From Ctena decussata (lineage: Eukaryota > Mollusca > Bivalvia > Lucinida > Lucinidae): a stretch of DNA of 64,000 nucleotides. A program made the translations under genes and the position numbers. The notes beneath the pieces were generated by a model. That model was not told where the DNA came from. It did not search any database and saw only the letters and a list, made by a program, of their open reading frames with translations. The stretch is taken from the NCBI GenBank assembly GCA_963989385.1, contig OZ022500.1:113811842-113875841 (forward strand), given 5' to 3'. This document shows positions 12,004-23,569 of the stretch, piece after piece. The first letter of the stretch is position 1; each line of letters opens with the position of its first letter.

Positions 12004-12831
12004 TCAATTGACCGTTGGGTGGTCAATTGACCGAACTGCTACACTAAACTTATCAAGTGTAGGCAGTGTAACAATTCTTTTAGGTAATCTGTTCCATTGT
12101 ACAACAGCCAATGGGTAGAAGGAGTACTTATAGAAATTAGCAGATGTATGGATTTGGCGCAGGGCGAGGGGGTGGCTATGCTTTGTCAGTCTGGTAGGTT
12201 GCTGAAAGTATGGTGGCAGCTGAATGGCCACTAGACCATTTATAATCCTGTACAGCATGGTTAGTCTTGCATCTGCCCTCCTCTGTTCAAGCGACCGCCA
12301 GCCTAGGGTTGACTGCATAGCTGAAACACTATCGTAAGACGAGTACTTACTCTGAGTCCATCGGATGGCTCGTCTCTGGACCATCTCTACTTTGTTAATA
12401 CCCTGTTTGGTATATGGGCTCCAGATGGTGGAAGCATACTCGAGTTGGGGTCTCAAGAGAGTTTTGTATGCAGCCTCACGAACACCTGGGTGTTTTGTCC
12501 GAATATTTCCTTTCAAGAAACCAAGAGTGCGGTTGGCATTAGAAGTAATTCTATTGATATGCGGACTAAAATTCAGGTTATTAGAAATCTCAACACCCAG
12601 GTATCTGGCGGCATCAGCTGAGGCAAGAATCTGGTTATGGAGAGTGTATGTGTTAATGATGGGATTGCGAGCCCTGGTAATGTGCAATACTTGGCATTTA
12701 CCAGGGTTAAATTCCATGTCCCATTGTTTTTCCCACTGCTGAAGGTAGTCAAGGTCATTTTGGAGAATTGCTGAATCCCTGCTGTTCCTGACCGAGAGAT
12801 ATACTGCCGTGTCGTCTGCAAAGAGCCTTAC
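12004..12831 (-). mobile_element. Jockey-like LINE, 3' portion of the reverse transcriptase
   Basis: One uninterrupted - strand frame begins just after a stop at about 12834, reads RLFADDTAVYLSVRNSRD (the FADD catalytic motif) and continues to a stop at 12004. Later motifs are MEFNPGKCQVLHITR, ARYLGVEISNNLNF, LRPQLEYASTIWSPYT and GWRSLEQRRADARL. These are the thumb and C-terminal region of jockey/CR1-type LINE reverse transcriptases that are abundant in aquatic invertebrates. The fingers, palm-A block and endonuclease are missing, so this is a typical 5'-truncated insertion, but the remaining frame is intact, which suggests relative youth. The (AGAT)n tract at 11779-11822 may be its 3' tail. 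Confidence 0.93.
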
Positions 12832-12844
12832 TTACCAACATCAA

Positions 12845-13165
12845 AGGGAAAGATTGACAAAGACATCCCAACAAACAATAAATTACAAGTGATAAGCCGA
12901 GTCAGCAGCTCTTTCCCAAATAGATGGCAACCCAGCTATCTTTATTGAACTAAATAATTTAGACCAACAGACGGGTTACAACGGACTAAGCAAATTATAT
13001 GAAAAACATTTAACAATTATTTTTACCTATTTTCTATTTTTATTATAGAAGGATTAAACTGAGAACACAATAAATTAAACAGCACCGAACATAAAACAAA
13101 TGCAGCCGCAACAAAAGTACCGCCTTGGGACGGTCAGTAATAACTACTGGGGGGGGGGGGGGTTA
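12845..13165 (+). repeat. Dispersed repeat family C, copy 2
   Basis: Reverse-oriented relative of 7640-8003, with CAGCAGCTCTTTCCC near 12905 and CTTGGGACGGTCAGTAAT near 13124, followed by a 14-base G run at 13149-13162. Divergence from the other copies is considerable. Confidence 0.55.
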
Positions 13166-13169
13166 AATC

Positions 13170-13555
13170 GGTTTTACTGGGCCCAAACCTTCACCCTCAC
13201 CCTCCTGCACACAATTAGTTGGTAGCACACAATTAAACTTTTCTTGATTTAACACTTACTATATCATATAATAGCTGTTACTGTTATCTGGCTGGATGCT
13301 GCTTGCTGCATTAGTTGTTGCCTTTTTTTTACTGTTTTTTTTACTTCTTTACATTTCATTGCCATCCTATTGTGTGTTTACGTTATATAGAATTCACACC
13401 TTACTTTAATGTGTGTATTAATCTTCATGTCATTGCCTATAACTTTGTATTATACATATGTACGGGGAGGGCCGTAATTAATGTTGTTAGAACTTGTGGC
13501 CCAACCCAATTGCTGTACAGATTATTTGGCAATAAAATATGTTTAAACTTAACTA
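13170..13555. other. Unassigned stretch
   Basis: T-rich sequence with a short + strand frame (13315-13596) of low-complexity, Phe/Tyr-rich character that runs into repeat B. It has no recognisable domain and I do not treat it as a gene. Confidence 0.5.
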
Positions 13556-13958
13556 ACTTTTACAGTACGAGGCAGCATGCACCAGTCCGGTTGTAACTAC
13601 CGCTGAATGTCTTTAAGAACCGAAGGGCAGTTGAAATACACCGGGCAGCATTCTCGCGGCATTTTATCACAAATATTCAGCCTTCATAAGTATAGTCGCT
13701 CCAAACACCAGAATAATTGAATATGTGTAGTATTAAATGTTATACTGTTATGAGTAGCATAGGCAGAAGCACAAATCCGCACCACAGGAGATGAGTCCAG
13801 CACCGCAGGATGAAAGAAGAGAAGAGAAGAAAATCCTTTCCAATGATGATCACAGCATCATATGGGCCCTCACTCTATAGTCCTCCATGACAACTGTGAT
13901 CCATATGCACTACCTCGACCAACAAAGTCCCAGCCATAATGGGTTACCCATCACCATA
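13556..13958. repeat. Repeat B, copy 2
   Basis: Direct copy of 8604-8990, including the GAGATGAGTCCAGCACCGCA and CCATGACAACTGTGATCCA-type segments. Confidence 0.65.
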
Positions 13959-13959
13959 G

Positions 13960-14776
13960 TTATAGCAGCTTTACCTTTATTTCCTGCTGAATGAGTGTCC
14001 TTGGACGTATCACCAGTAAACAATTCTGATTCTGATTCTGACCATATTTACATTTAAGAGACATTTTTTTCTTTAACAAATTGGGGTGGCACACTTTGAT
14101 AGCTCCCAATAAACAGTGCTTAGGGCCACAGCTGACATCAAAGGATTGTCTTATCTAGGTGATTATGAGGGGATTATGCCAGTGACAAATTCCAAAAGTG
14201 GGGCCTAATATGGGGAAACTGATATTATCCTGTAGATGCATCTACTTTAAACAATTTAACAACAAGAACAAAAACTAATGAGTTAAAAAAAGTAATTCAT
14301 AATAAAGAAAAAAAAATATAATTTTCATTTTATCTATTTTTGATTTTATTGTTTTATTTTTTTGTCTGATCCGAGATAATGGTTGTACAACTGTTTTCCT
14401 TGTTTTCTTTGATTTGTTTATGATTATTATTTTATGTTAAAGTAAATGCAAAAAATAAAAAAAGGTTTCGCTGTCTGCTAAAAGCTAAACATATGAAAGT
14501 TTCTGGCATTATAAAAAATATAAAAATGAATTTTTGCTAGACATATGTAAAACAGTCATATAAAACTTGCAAACCAAACAAAGAGATAATTATTTTAATT
14601 TTATTTTCTAGATCTGATTTTATGTGATATTTTGTGAAAAATTATATAAACATAGACACATATATATGCCCAAAACTTGAAAAGGCGAAAATAAAGCCAG
14701 AATGTGCATGCTGATTTCGAATACTCATTGATAACGTAACTTTCGTGTGAACATGTCACATCTATGTAGTCTAATC
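13960..14776. other. AT-rich intergenic sequence
   Basis: No coding segment or repeat boundary was recognised. A/T homopolymers are frequent, and a 25-base T run follows at 14777-14801. Confidence 0.5.
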
Positions 14777-14800
14777 AGTTTTTTTTTTTTTTTTTTTTTT

Positions 14801-15060
14801 TGGTTCTCTGTTGCCTGTTTTTGGTGTCAGAGTTTCTGTGATGTTTTACCTTATGTATGTTCTTATTATTTTTGGTTCGGTTTGGGTTGCTGAGTGGCCA
14901 CCTTTTGGGAAACAAGCTGCTCACTCGGTTGGCCATATGTTCTCTGTATCTTGATTATTTGTAATCTTAGTTGTTTCCAACTATGGTTTGAGGGCTGGAT
15001 TTGGATTTTGATTGATTCAGTTCCTGGTCTTTGCATACTTTTTACTTTTGTTTGCTTTTT
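14801..15060 (-). repeat. Dispersed repeat family C, copy 3
   Basis: Almost identical to 7727-7975 over about 250 bases, in the same orientation. It starts directly after the T25 run at 14777-14801, which on this reading sits at one end of the repeat unit. Confidence 0.75.
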
Positions 15061-15481
15061 AGCTGTGCAGGCTAATTTGGCATTAACAGTAAATATTCAA
15101 ATCAGCTGTCACATTGTGTAGATTGATCATAGTCTTCAATTTTGCTTTTTAGGAATCGTAGACTGTTTATGCAAACATGATTGACTGATTAGACTGCACA
15201 TTCTGATCTAAGTCTTCTGTATGCGCGAACGTTGTAATTTATGAGTAACTATATTTGCATGGCATATTTTAGAGGCCCTTGGCATAAAAACAGGTTTTGA
15301 GCAGATTATGGCAGCACTGTTCAACATAGCTCTATGTGGGTCTTCAAAAACAGTCTGATCCAATTATCCTCTGTTTATAACCTTATTCTGTCTTTTCCGT
15401 TGACAATTGATTTCCCTTTAATTGGCCCCCTACCTGTACTTCAGTGAAAAGTCTTCTGGGATGTTTTATCTCTGAGCAGCA

Positions 15482-17310
15482 TTACAGCCAGCTGTCTTTG
15501 AAGAATTTCATGTTCCAATGAAGCTTCATCAAACAGTACGGATGCGAACAGAGAAAGTTTTCGAAGGTCTAACTCCTGTTCTACTGGACGTAAACCCAGG
15601 AGACCGTAGACAGCAACATTTGCCACATGTTCAGGCAGACACTGAATCCTCCTCATGATCCCTCTTTGCACGGCTTCCAAGACCTCAACATCTTTCATCC
15701 TCAGGCTGCGTGCCTCCATCCCATATAACATTCGCGGGAGTGCAAACGTTTTCCACATCTTTGAGGAGACAAGGGGGTTCAACCCTGAGTTGTCATAGAC
15801 CCCAGCACCCATTAGAGAATACATGGTCCTTCTTCCCAGTTGCGCCTTCTTATCAATATTACCAGATGCCTTCAAATTCCTATCACTCCCCAAATGCACT
15901 GTCTCCCGTTCCTGGGGAATAGGGATATTATCGAGTGTAACCTGTTCTGCCTCTAGCATTTTTCCACCGGTACTCAATACCACCTCCACAGACTTCTGCG
16001 CATTGATAAGATACCTCTCTCTTTCCTTGTAAAAAGACACAACACCTACCAGCTCCCAGAGATGGCGCTTACACAAACCCAGAAGAGCAACATCGTCGGC
16101 ACATGTCGGAGCACTGCAATTTATGTGGCCAATAAATGCCCCCATGTTCAGGTCCTCCAGCATATGTATTATGTAGCAGGTTATTCTTATATAACTTGTA
16201 ATGAAGGGTGGACAGAATTCCACCCTGACGCACACCTTGTTGCACCAAGGACGGGTTTGAAAGATGGCCCATCCACTTTACTGCAGACACTGCCTCACTG
16301 TACAAGCTAGACAGTGTTAGCCACAGGGATCCATCTATCCCGGCCAGGTAAATCTTCCACAGAAGTGAGTCCTGCCAGACCATGTCAAAAGTTTTACAGG
16401 CGTCTAGGGTTACCAGATGAAGATTTTGCTTATTACACTTCGCTTCATTTTGTACTTCTGACACAATCAGAGTTGCATTAATAGACGAAGTAAACCCTCG
16501 GTGGAATCTGGACTGTTGACCACATAACGTGGACTCTGTACGTCTCAATAGTACTTTCTCCAAGCTTTTACCAACTACTGACAGCACTGTAATTCCCTTA
16601 TAATTAGTAGGGAGCAAAGGGTCTTTATCTTTTTTTCAGAACGGGCGTTATCACTCCTTGTTTCATGTCGTGAGGAATATATCCCGTCCGCATGATATAA
16701 TTCATTAAATTCGACAGGAGAGAGAAAACAACATATGGGGCAAACTTGAAATGTTCAGCCGATACACCCTGTTTATCCTGAGCCTTGTTGTTCCGAAATG
16801 TCTGCACTATATTTGAGATTTCCTTTGGGGATGTCTGACGAAATGCTGGTTCTTGCCTCGCACACGAGTCCTCAATCAGGACTGTATCTAGGTAGACCTG
16901 GTTCCAATAATCAGGGTCAAACTGGGGGTCATCTGTAGGGCTTGCCAATTCTTCAAAATGGGCTGCAAATCCAGCAGCTACCTCCACTACCCCGTCAAGA
17001 ACTTCTCCATTATAATGCAGCAATTGGGTAATGGCAGACCGAGAAGAACGCTATCTCTTAACAGCCTTAAAAAACTACGTGAATCCGACTCCTGTGCATC
17101 CATTATTGACGTCAAAAATGTCTCCTTTCTCACAGACAGCTCTATCCGAATACACCGCCGAAGTTTACGTCTTGCCTCCTTCTTCCGAAGCTTTACAGGA
17201 TCAGTTTCACTATGCGGACGCCCCACCCTCTTCCATTCAGCATGCGCTATCTTACTCGCTTGGACTGCATCTCTGATCGAATTATTACAGATAGGTAGCC
17301 CGGACTAAGA
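15482..17310 (-). mobile_element. LINE reverse transcriptase fragment, copy 2 (3'-truncated, multiply frameshifted)
   Basis: Same LINE family as 9742-11540, also on the - strand, but preserving the 5' side. From the 5' end it reads an upstream linker (RDAVQASKIAHAEWKRVGRP, about 17300-17230), then KLRKKEARRKLRR, then GVSAEHFKFAPYVV and GVITPVLKK (16625-17023), then the RT with LVTLDACKTFDMVWQDSL, GVRQGGILS and CADDVALLGL. The frame is broken at a T-run near 16630 and again near 16165, where a 7-base duplication-like insertion interrupts LLHMLEDLNMG. A further frame change lies near 17000. It stops at the LQRQLAV segment (15482), well before the zinc-like C-terminus. No endonuclease domain is visible upstream. 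It is a non-functional relic. Confidence 0.88.
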
Positions 17311-17344
17311 CTTCCGTCTCCTGGTCCGCAGTTTTGTCACTGCA

Positions 17345-17815
17345 CATGCACTATTATCCCCTGTCTCCTCCACACATACACCAACACCGCTCCCACCAAT
17401 CCCAAATAGCATCTATATAGATGCAAAATAAAAAGAACATTCAATATGATATGTATGTAGATGAGTCTATTTTTATCTTAAAGGTTCTAAAAGAATTTCG
17501 AAAATGCCAAAAAGTTCGGGTTTAGATACAACGAATAATTAGAAATAATCACAGTACAGTAAAGTAAATTATTTTGTACGTTCGTGTATGCCGTGCGGCG
17601 GCACATTATGCCAAAGAATGAAGGGGCGGGTGGGAGGGGGGAGAGAGAGAGAGAGAAAGAAACTTAAGGTAGACTACTAATACTCGCCAACTGACCTGAG
17701 ATGTTGGTGTTTTGGGGGCGGGGGTTGTGGGGTGTGGTGGTGCTAGTTTGTAACCGGGGAGGCTGGTTTGGGGTGGAATGAAGGTGGTTTGGGATGTTTC
17801 CGCGGGGGGGGGGGA
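17345..17815. mobile_element. Degraded copy of the GGTCCGTGG-TIR MITE
   Basis: Matches the interior and right end of the intact element at 25022-25636: the CTCCTCCACACA...ACACCAACACCGCTCCCACC stretch, then AAATAAAAAGAACA, then a terminal GGTTTGG...GTGGTTTGGGATGTTTCCGCGG. The left TIR is not preserved, so the copy is truncated or eroded. It contains a (GA)n tract at 17640-17658. Proline-rich reading frames on the - strand come from the repeat. Confidence 0.65.
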
Positions 17816-18459
17816 CTCCTCGCCCACCACTGGCATTGTCTCGTCCCCACACAGGAGATTGTTGTTGTTGGATAACAAGGGCGTTTAATATCATATAAAA
17901 TTTAAAATGACATTGTAAAGATTTTAAGATAAATATTATATAAACTTTATTTTAAGTATAAATGAGCACTTTCCGTCATTTAGGTATTTAGATAATTGAT
18001 TTTATTTTTGTACCCTTTCATTTATTTTTTCTAAATCCTCAATCTTCTCAGCCTCAGCGGCTCAGTTCATCACTAGTGTATGTGTGGCCTCGATAGTAAC
18101 TTCATTTCTCTAGGGTAAACAATCTCTTGTGTACTTTTTGAAAACAAAAAAAAAGTGTTGATTTAGGATCAGAGTAGTTTCCGAAGCGCCCAGCAGCACC
18201 AGTATAAGCTGCTACCTCTTCTAAATGTGTATCTCCATTCACAGTCTATAGCACATCCCGAGCAAACTGTGCAGAATTTGTACAGTGACCTTTGTCATCA
18301 GGATAGCATTCTATAGTAAAGGTCATGACTGGAACTAAAGAATCTCGGGATGTGTGCTGGTCTTTTGAGGGAGCTCGGAGTGAGCTTCATTGCAGAAAAG
18401 CATGTGGTTATATGGGCTACGTCCGCAATTACTGGTACACAAGGGTCGTTACTAAAAAC

Positions 18460-19135
18460 CGAAACGGAACATGGAATGGAACAGGGAATAGGAATGAAAC
18501 AGGGAACAAAACAGCTAATTGGAATGAATAGGAACACAGATGAAATAATGGAATATTGCTTGAACAGAACAAGAAACGGAACATGGAACGGAATAGGGAA
18601 TGAAATTGGAATGGAACAGAAAATGGAACAGTGAAATGGAATGGAATTGGACTGGAACGGAATATTGCTTGAAATAGAACAAGAAACGGAACATGGAACG
18701 GAACAGGAAATGGAATTGGAACGAAACAGATAAAGGAACAGGGAACAGAATGAAACAGGGAACGGAACAGTGAAATGGAATGGAATTAGAATGGACCACA
18801 GTTGAAATAATGGAAATGCTTGAAACAGAACAAGAAACGGAACAGGGAATGGACATGGAACGGAACACGTAACGGAACAGGGGATGGGAATGAAGCAGAA
18901 CACGGACCGGACTTGGAAAGGAACAGATAACGGAACAGGAGATGGGAATGAAGCAGAACACGGACCGGAATTTGAAAGGAACAGATAACGGAACAAGGGG
19001 CGGAATGGAACAGGGAATAGAACAGTGAACTGAAATAGAATTGGAATAGAACACAGGTGAAATAATGAAATATTGCTTGAAACAGAACAAGGAATGGGTC
19101 AGATAATGAGCGACAATGGACTATTAAACAGAACA
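18460..19135 (+). repeat. Degenerate GGAAC/GGAAT-type satellite
   Basis: Roughly 650 bases made of variants of GGAACAGGGAATGGAAT and GAACGGAACA, in short irregular units. Longer segments also repeat (for example GAATGAAGCAGAACACGGAC occurs twice near 18890 and 18950). Long frames on the - strand encode only Ser/Phe/Pro/Val-rich repetition and are artefacts of the satellite. Confidence 0.85.
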
Positions 19136-20159
19136 CAGTCGAGAGTTATGTTATATCTTAATTTATTGATTTGAAAAAGAAAAAAAGATATGAAAGCATT
19201 GTTTTTGAAACATAATTATCTTATTCAACGTTTATTGTTGTCTGCATTTTTGACAAGTGAATTCCGTAGAGTCTGCCACAGATAATCAATGGCAACACGT
19301 TGGGGATGAGATATATTCGTTTGCGCACATGTTACAAAAATGCACATGCTTCTTGTGTCTGGCATGCATCATAGACAGTACAGTGGTACAGCCATTGTGT
19401 TTTAATAGCCTGTCTCTTCTTTTTACTGTTCGTAATGGGGAAATACTCGAGTTGCTTTTGCTCCAAACATTAAAATAAATGTTCCCTCATCAATTGCGGA
19501 ATGTAGACCCGGGTGGTTGGATCGATCCCGTATGGTAATGCGGTTGCATTAGCTGTTTCATAGAGACCACAGACATATCCATTAGTTTGAAGTGGTATAT
19601 TCGGGAACAAAACGCGTAGGTAGTTTGTACTTGTGGATACTCGTTTGCCAAGTCATTGTACGCTGGATCAAGCCTTTTAATGTATCTTTTATACAGTTAA
19701 TGTTGCTCACTGTTAGCCGGTGAGCACCGGCGTCATTTTGCAACCTGATTATTATTTGTATAAATAATTCATCCTGACGTTCAGAATCAAGCAGGTGTAT
19801 CAGCTGAAAGGAATGAAAACCTTCCAAAGCCGGAAATTGATAGTATATCATATTCATCGAACTGTCGATTTTGGTATCATTTAGCCGTTGTTTTGATTTT
19901 AGAATTTTTTTTCTGCAATATCTAGATTATGGAACAGTTTCAGTCTGTCAGCTGGGACCCATACCTATGTCTCTTTTAAGGTCTGTCTTTGGTGTTGATG
20001 AAATGACTTTCTGGAAGGAAATATCATTTTGTTTCAAAAAATTACTTAATAAAGATTTGTCTGTCCTTTAACAGATCAGAAAACATTGTATTTTTTCGTC
20101 TTCCTGTCAAATTCTTGCTCTATCACGATTTTTGCCTTCGTCTGTTCCTGTTTTTTAAA

Positions 20160-20480
20160 TTTAAACTTTTACCCTGTTCTTGTCTCCCTTGCATGTTCCG
20201 TGTCTTGTTCTCTTGTCTGCTCCATAATTATCTTCATACATGTTTTGTACCCTTGCTCCTGTGGCGTCTTGTTCCTGTGCACGTTCCATGTTTTGTTCTC
20301 CTGTACCTGTCCTGTCTTGTTCTAGTGCACGCTCCGCTGCATGTACCCTATCTTGTTCTCTTGCCTGTTCCATATCTTGTTCCATGTTTTGTTTCCCTGT
20401 TCCGGTTCTGTCTTGTTCTTGCTAGTCTCGTTTTTTTCCCTTTCCTGTTCAAAATCTTGTAACACGTTTTGTTCCCCTTT
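20160..20480 (-). repeat. Inverted partner of the GGAAC satellite
   Basis: The complementary motif (CTTGTTC, GTTCCATGTTTTG, GCACGTTCC) dominates this stretch, so the same kind of purine-rich satellite lies here on the opposite strand about 1 kb from the first block. Frames on either strand are repeat-derived. Confidence 0.7.
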
Positions 20481-20949
20481 GCTGTCCTGTCTGGTTTAGG
20501 AGTTTGCTTCATTTGCTGTTTTTTATCTACAGAAATATTACCAGATCTAGGGCGTTTCCGACCTGGCTTTGGGCGTAATGGTCCCCTGAATTCTTTCTTG
20601 ACAACTCCAAGGTCCTGCAGTTGAAGGTCATTTGAAGTCAAATCAATTCGTAGTCCGAGCTTGACGGCCAAGATATGTATGCAACACTTTTTGACTGGGC
20701 ATGAACATGTCTTATTGGGTAAAAGTCTAACTGTGAAAGCCCCTAGTCTTGAAGAGAAGGATATGAGGTCTTATGCTACCAGTTCTCTTGCTCTGACTAT
20801 ATTCTACTATTTGATGCATACTCATTTTGGGGCTTGTTTCCCAAATCATATAAAACAAAGACTCTATTCTATTAAGCGTTTATTCTATCGTTTGGGTGAC
20901 AGACCAGAGTTCTTTGCTCATATTCTCCACATCGGTTCTAATTAAAAAG

Positions 20950-21270
20950 ATAGGCAATGATCAGGAATTAATACAATCAAATCCCATCCCACATCCCACT
21001 CTCAAAACCAATAGGGAAAGAAGCACACACACACGGAAAAATTGACGCAAGTTCACGAAAGACACGCACTGTAAACCGAATGAGCAGCTCTTTCCCAAAG
21101 AGGTGGTCATTCAGCTACTCTAATCCCAAATATCATCAACATCTATTTTTATCACATTGAATAGCCAAACAGGTGACCAAACCGCCAAAGAAGATAGACA
21201 AGCGGCCACAGCACAATGTAACATAAGGAACCACAACAGAAGTACTGCCTTGGAACGGTCAGCAAAAGAT
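20950..21270 (+). repeat. Dispersed repeat family C, copy 4
   Basis: Contains GAGCAGCTCTTTCCCAAAGA at about 21080 and CTGCCTTGGAACGGTCAGC near 21248, the two shared markers of family C. It is the same orientation as 12845-13165. Confidence 0.6.
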
Positions 21271-21524
21271 TACTATCTTTTTACTTTGTTTGTACTGCGG
21301 TCACCTTCTCCGCTTATGTATGCATGAAAGTGTCTTGTACCATTCAATATGGAGGGAATGACTTAGGCTTATTGATTGTCTCTCTAATGTCCTAACTCTG
21401 GACCAATTATCATTAACTCATTACAATCTACCTTATGATTATCACACCTGTCAGTTAAGAGTGACGGGTGAGCGGCGTCTTTGATTTCCAAAAATAATAA
21501 AGATCTATCTATCTATATATCTAT

Positions 21525-21762
21525 GAAGCCCTCCCAGGGGTTTTGGGGAGCTGGGGAGAAAGGCCATTTTTATCAGGGAGCTGGGGAGCACAAGCAATTA
21601 TTTGCAGGGAGCTAGGGAGCAAGCTCTTAATTTTGGGGAGCTGGGGAGCACTCTCAGAATGTAATTTTCTTAATTGTTTTTGGCTTCTGGAGGCTGTACC
21701 CCTCAGACCCCCCTTAATTATTTTCAGCGAGCACTGACCCACCCACCCCCTGGGAGGGCCTC
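21525..21762. mobile_element. Short TIR element (MITE), 238 bp
   Basis: The ends are 16-base inverted copies with one mismatch: GAAGCCCTCCCAGGGG at 21525-21540 and CCCCTGGGAGGGCCTC at 21747-21762. The interior has four GGGAGCTGGGGAGCA-like repeats on the + strand. No clear target duplication. The hAT-type element that follows inserted within 5 bases of its right end. Confidence 0.6.
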
Positions 21763-21767
21763 ACCTA

Positions 21768-23515
21768 CAGACCTGGGGCCGATTACATGCCAATGTAATC
21801 GATTACAATTACAATTACTTTCTAAAATCATGATTACAGATTACAATTACAATTACATTTTTTCTCAATGTAATTGATTACAATTACAATTACTTTGCAA
21901 AGTAATCATGATTACTATATGATTACATGTGATTACATTATACAAGTGTACAAAATGATCATGACTGTGATAGTGCAAAAACTCTATATTCAAAAAATTA
22001 TTATTAAAAAGACTAATTTATATCTAAACCATCAAATAATTGGTGGCTTACATGTAAGTGCTAAGAGGTAAGATAATCATACACTGTAACTTCTGAAATA
22101 ACTGAACTTGACTTACATTTTATCTGAAAAAAAAATTATTTAGCAATCTGCAGTTACATGTATTTCTGCATACAATGACTGTATGCTATTCATGAAGTTT
22201 GAGAAATTCAATAAATGCCATGTGTCAGGTCCTAAATATAAATACGTGCTTGAATATTTTTTTCTCCCTCACTTATTTAACCTATTCATTTGAAACATCA
22301 CACATATGATTCTACATTTTCTCCAATGTCATAAAATTGCTTGTGAAAGACTGGCTCAAAGTCTGTAAGCCAAGGGGCCAAACACTTCCTGTAAATTTAT
22401 TTATTTCAAAACATTTTAACTATCACTGTATAATATATTTATTTTCATCTTTTTCTTGCTGGTCCTCAGTCGCACAAAATTCAAAGTTCTTAAGTTGGCC
22501 CATATATATGGGAAAGAAAGGAACTAAAATATTGGCTTTTTGCTGTATGTAATACACAGGTGTCATAAAGTAGAGTAGACAAATATTACAGTTAGCTTAA
22601 TCCACAAAGAAGGTGTGAAAGTCAGAGATGGTTTGTATTGCTCAAATCTGCACTAATAAACACAGAACAGTCGGTATGTTTGAAAAAAGCATCTCTAACA
22701 CTGGCACCTGCCTGTCCAAAGTAAAGATGATTTATCATGTAAATCAGCCCTACAAATATATCAACCAAAGCAGTTACCAGTCTTAACCTAAATTCCCTGC
22801 ACTCAAGAGTACCAAAATCTCACAGTTTTTACATTATAATGAATTTTATCTTAAAATATTAGCCCATTAATGCCTTGCATCCCATAAAAAGGACAAAGGT
22901 AAAGATTGCAGACCCAGATCAGATGTTCAGAATGCAGCATTTTGATCAGGGTCTCTGCTTGCATAAAATATTAACAGTTTGTGTAAAAAGATGTAAAAAA
23001 ATATGCCAGTCACCCAAAACTTCTAAATGGACTCATCCAATTTATGGGGATAGAAGAGTCCATCAGGCATAAACGGATAAAAAAGTGCATATTAAAAACA
23101 ATGATTCTGCTTGAATTTTACTCCCCAAAAGAATATAAAGGGATTTTTCTACTGTCAATTTCTGAATTTGGTCTGCTGCCTTTAGTACACAATTTAGATC
23201 AGTTTTCTCTTGTCTTATTCAGTTTGAAGACACTTTGAAAAATCAACTGCTCTCTTTTATTATTTTGCACAAGTCTTTTAAATAAAGAAGAGCAAGATTC
23301 TTTTTTTTTCTTTACTCATTTCTGAAAATCAGTCAAAGTAATTGAAATGTAATCATAAAGTAATCATGATTACAGCCCATTTTGTAATGTAATTGATTAC
23401 ATTACGATTACTTGTAATCATGAAAATGCACGATTACAGATTACTTCGTGATTACTCAGAAATTGTAATCGATTACAAGTAATCACGATTACAGATTACA
23501 ATTACCCCAGGTCTG
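21768..23515. mobile_element. Non-autonomous hAT-type element, copy 1 (1748 bp)
   Basis: Begins CAGACCTGGGG and ends CCCCAGGTCTG, and is flanked by a perfect 8-bp target duplication CTCACCTA (21760-21767 and 23516-23523). Eight-base duplications with CA..TG-type short TIRs are diagnostic of the hAT superfamily. The subterminal 150-200 bases at both ends are dense with GTAATCGATTACA-type repeats, plausible transposase binding sites. No transposase is encoded; the frames inside are short. A nearly identical copy lies at 40627-42363. Confidence 0.92.
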
Positions 23516-23562
23516 CTCACCTACCTACCTACCTACATACCAACCTACCTACCTACCTTCCT
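23516..23562. repeat. (ACCT)n microsatellite
   Basis: About nine imperfect CTAC/ACCT units directly after the hAT-type element. Its first bases are part of the element's target duplication. Confidence 0.8.
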
Positions 23563-23569
23563 TCGGGGC

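Noticed and set aside
17606..17894. Proline-rich - strand frames
   Set aside because: They arise from CCCAAACCACC-type units of a MITE, present in two frames simultaneously.
18298..19090. Long - strand open frames of 116-232 codons in the GGAAC satellite
   Set aside because: They encode only Ser/Phe/Pro/Val repetition and exist in several overlapping frames at once, as expected from a satellite lacking stop triplets.
21874..22071. Conserved 65-codon frame found in both hAT-type copies (also at 40733)
   Set aside because: Conservation follows from the recent duplication of the whole element. The frame begins in the GATTACA subterminal repeats and has no transposase motif.
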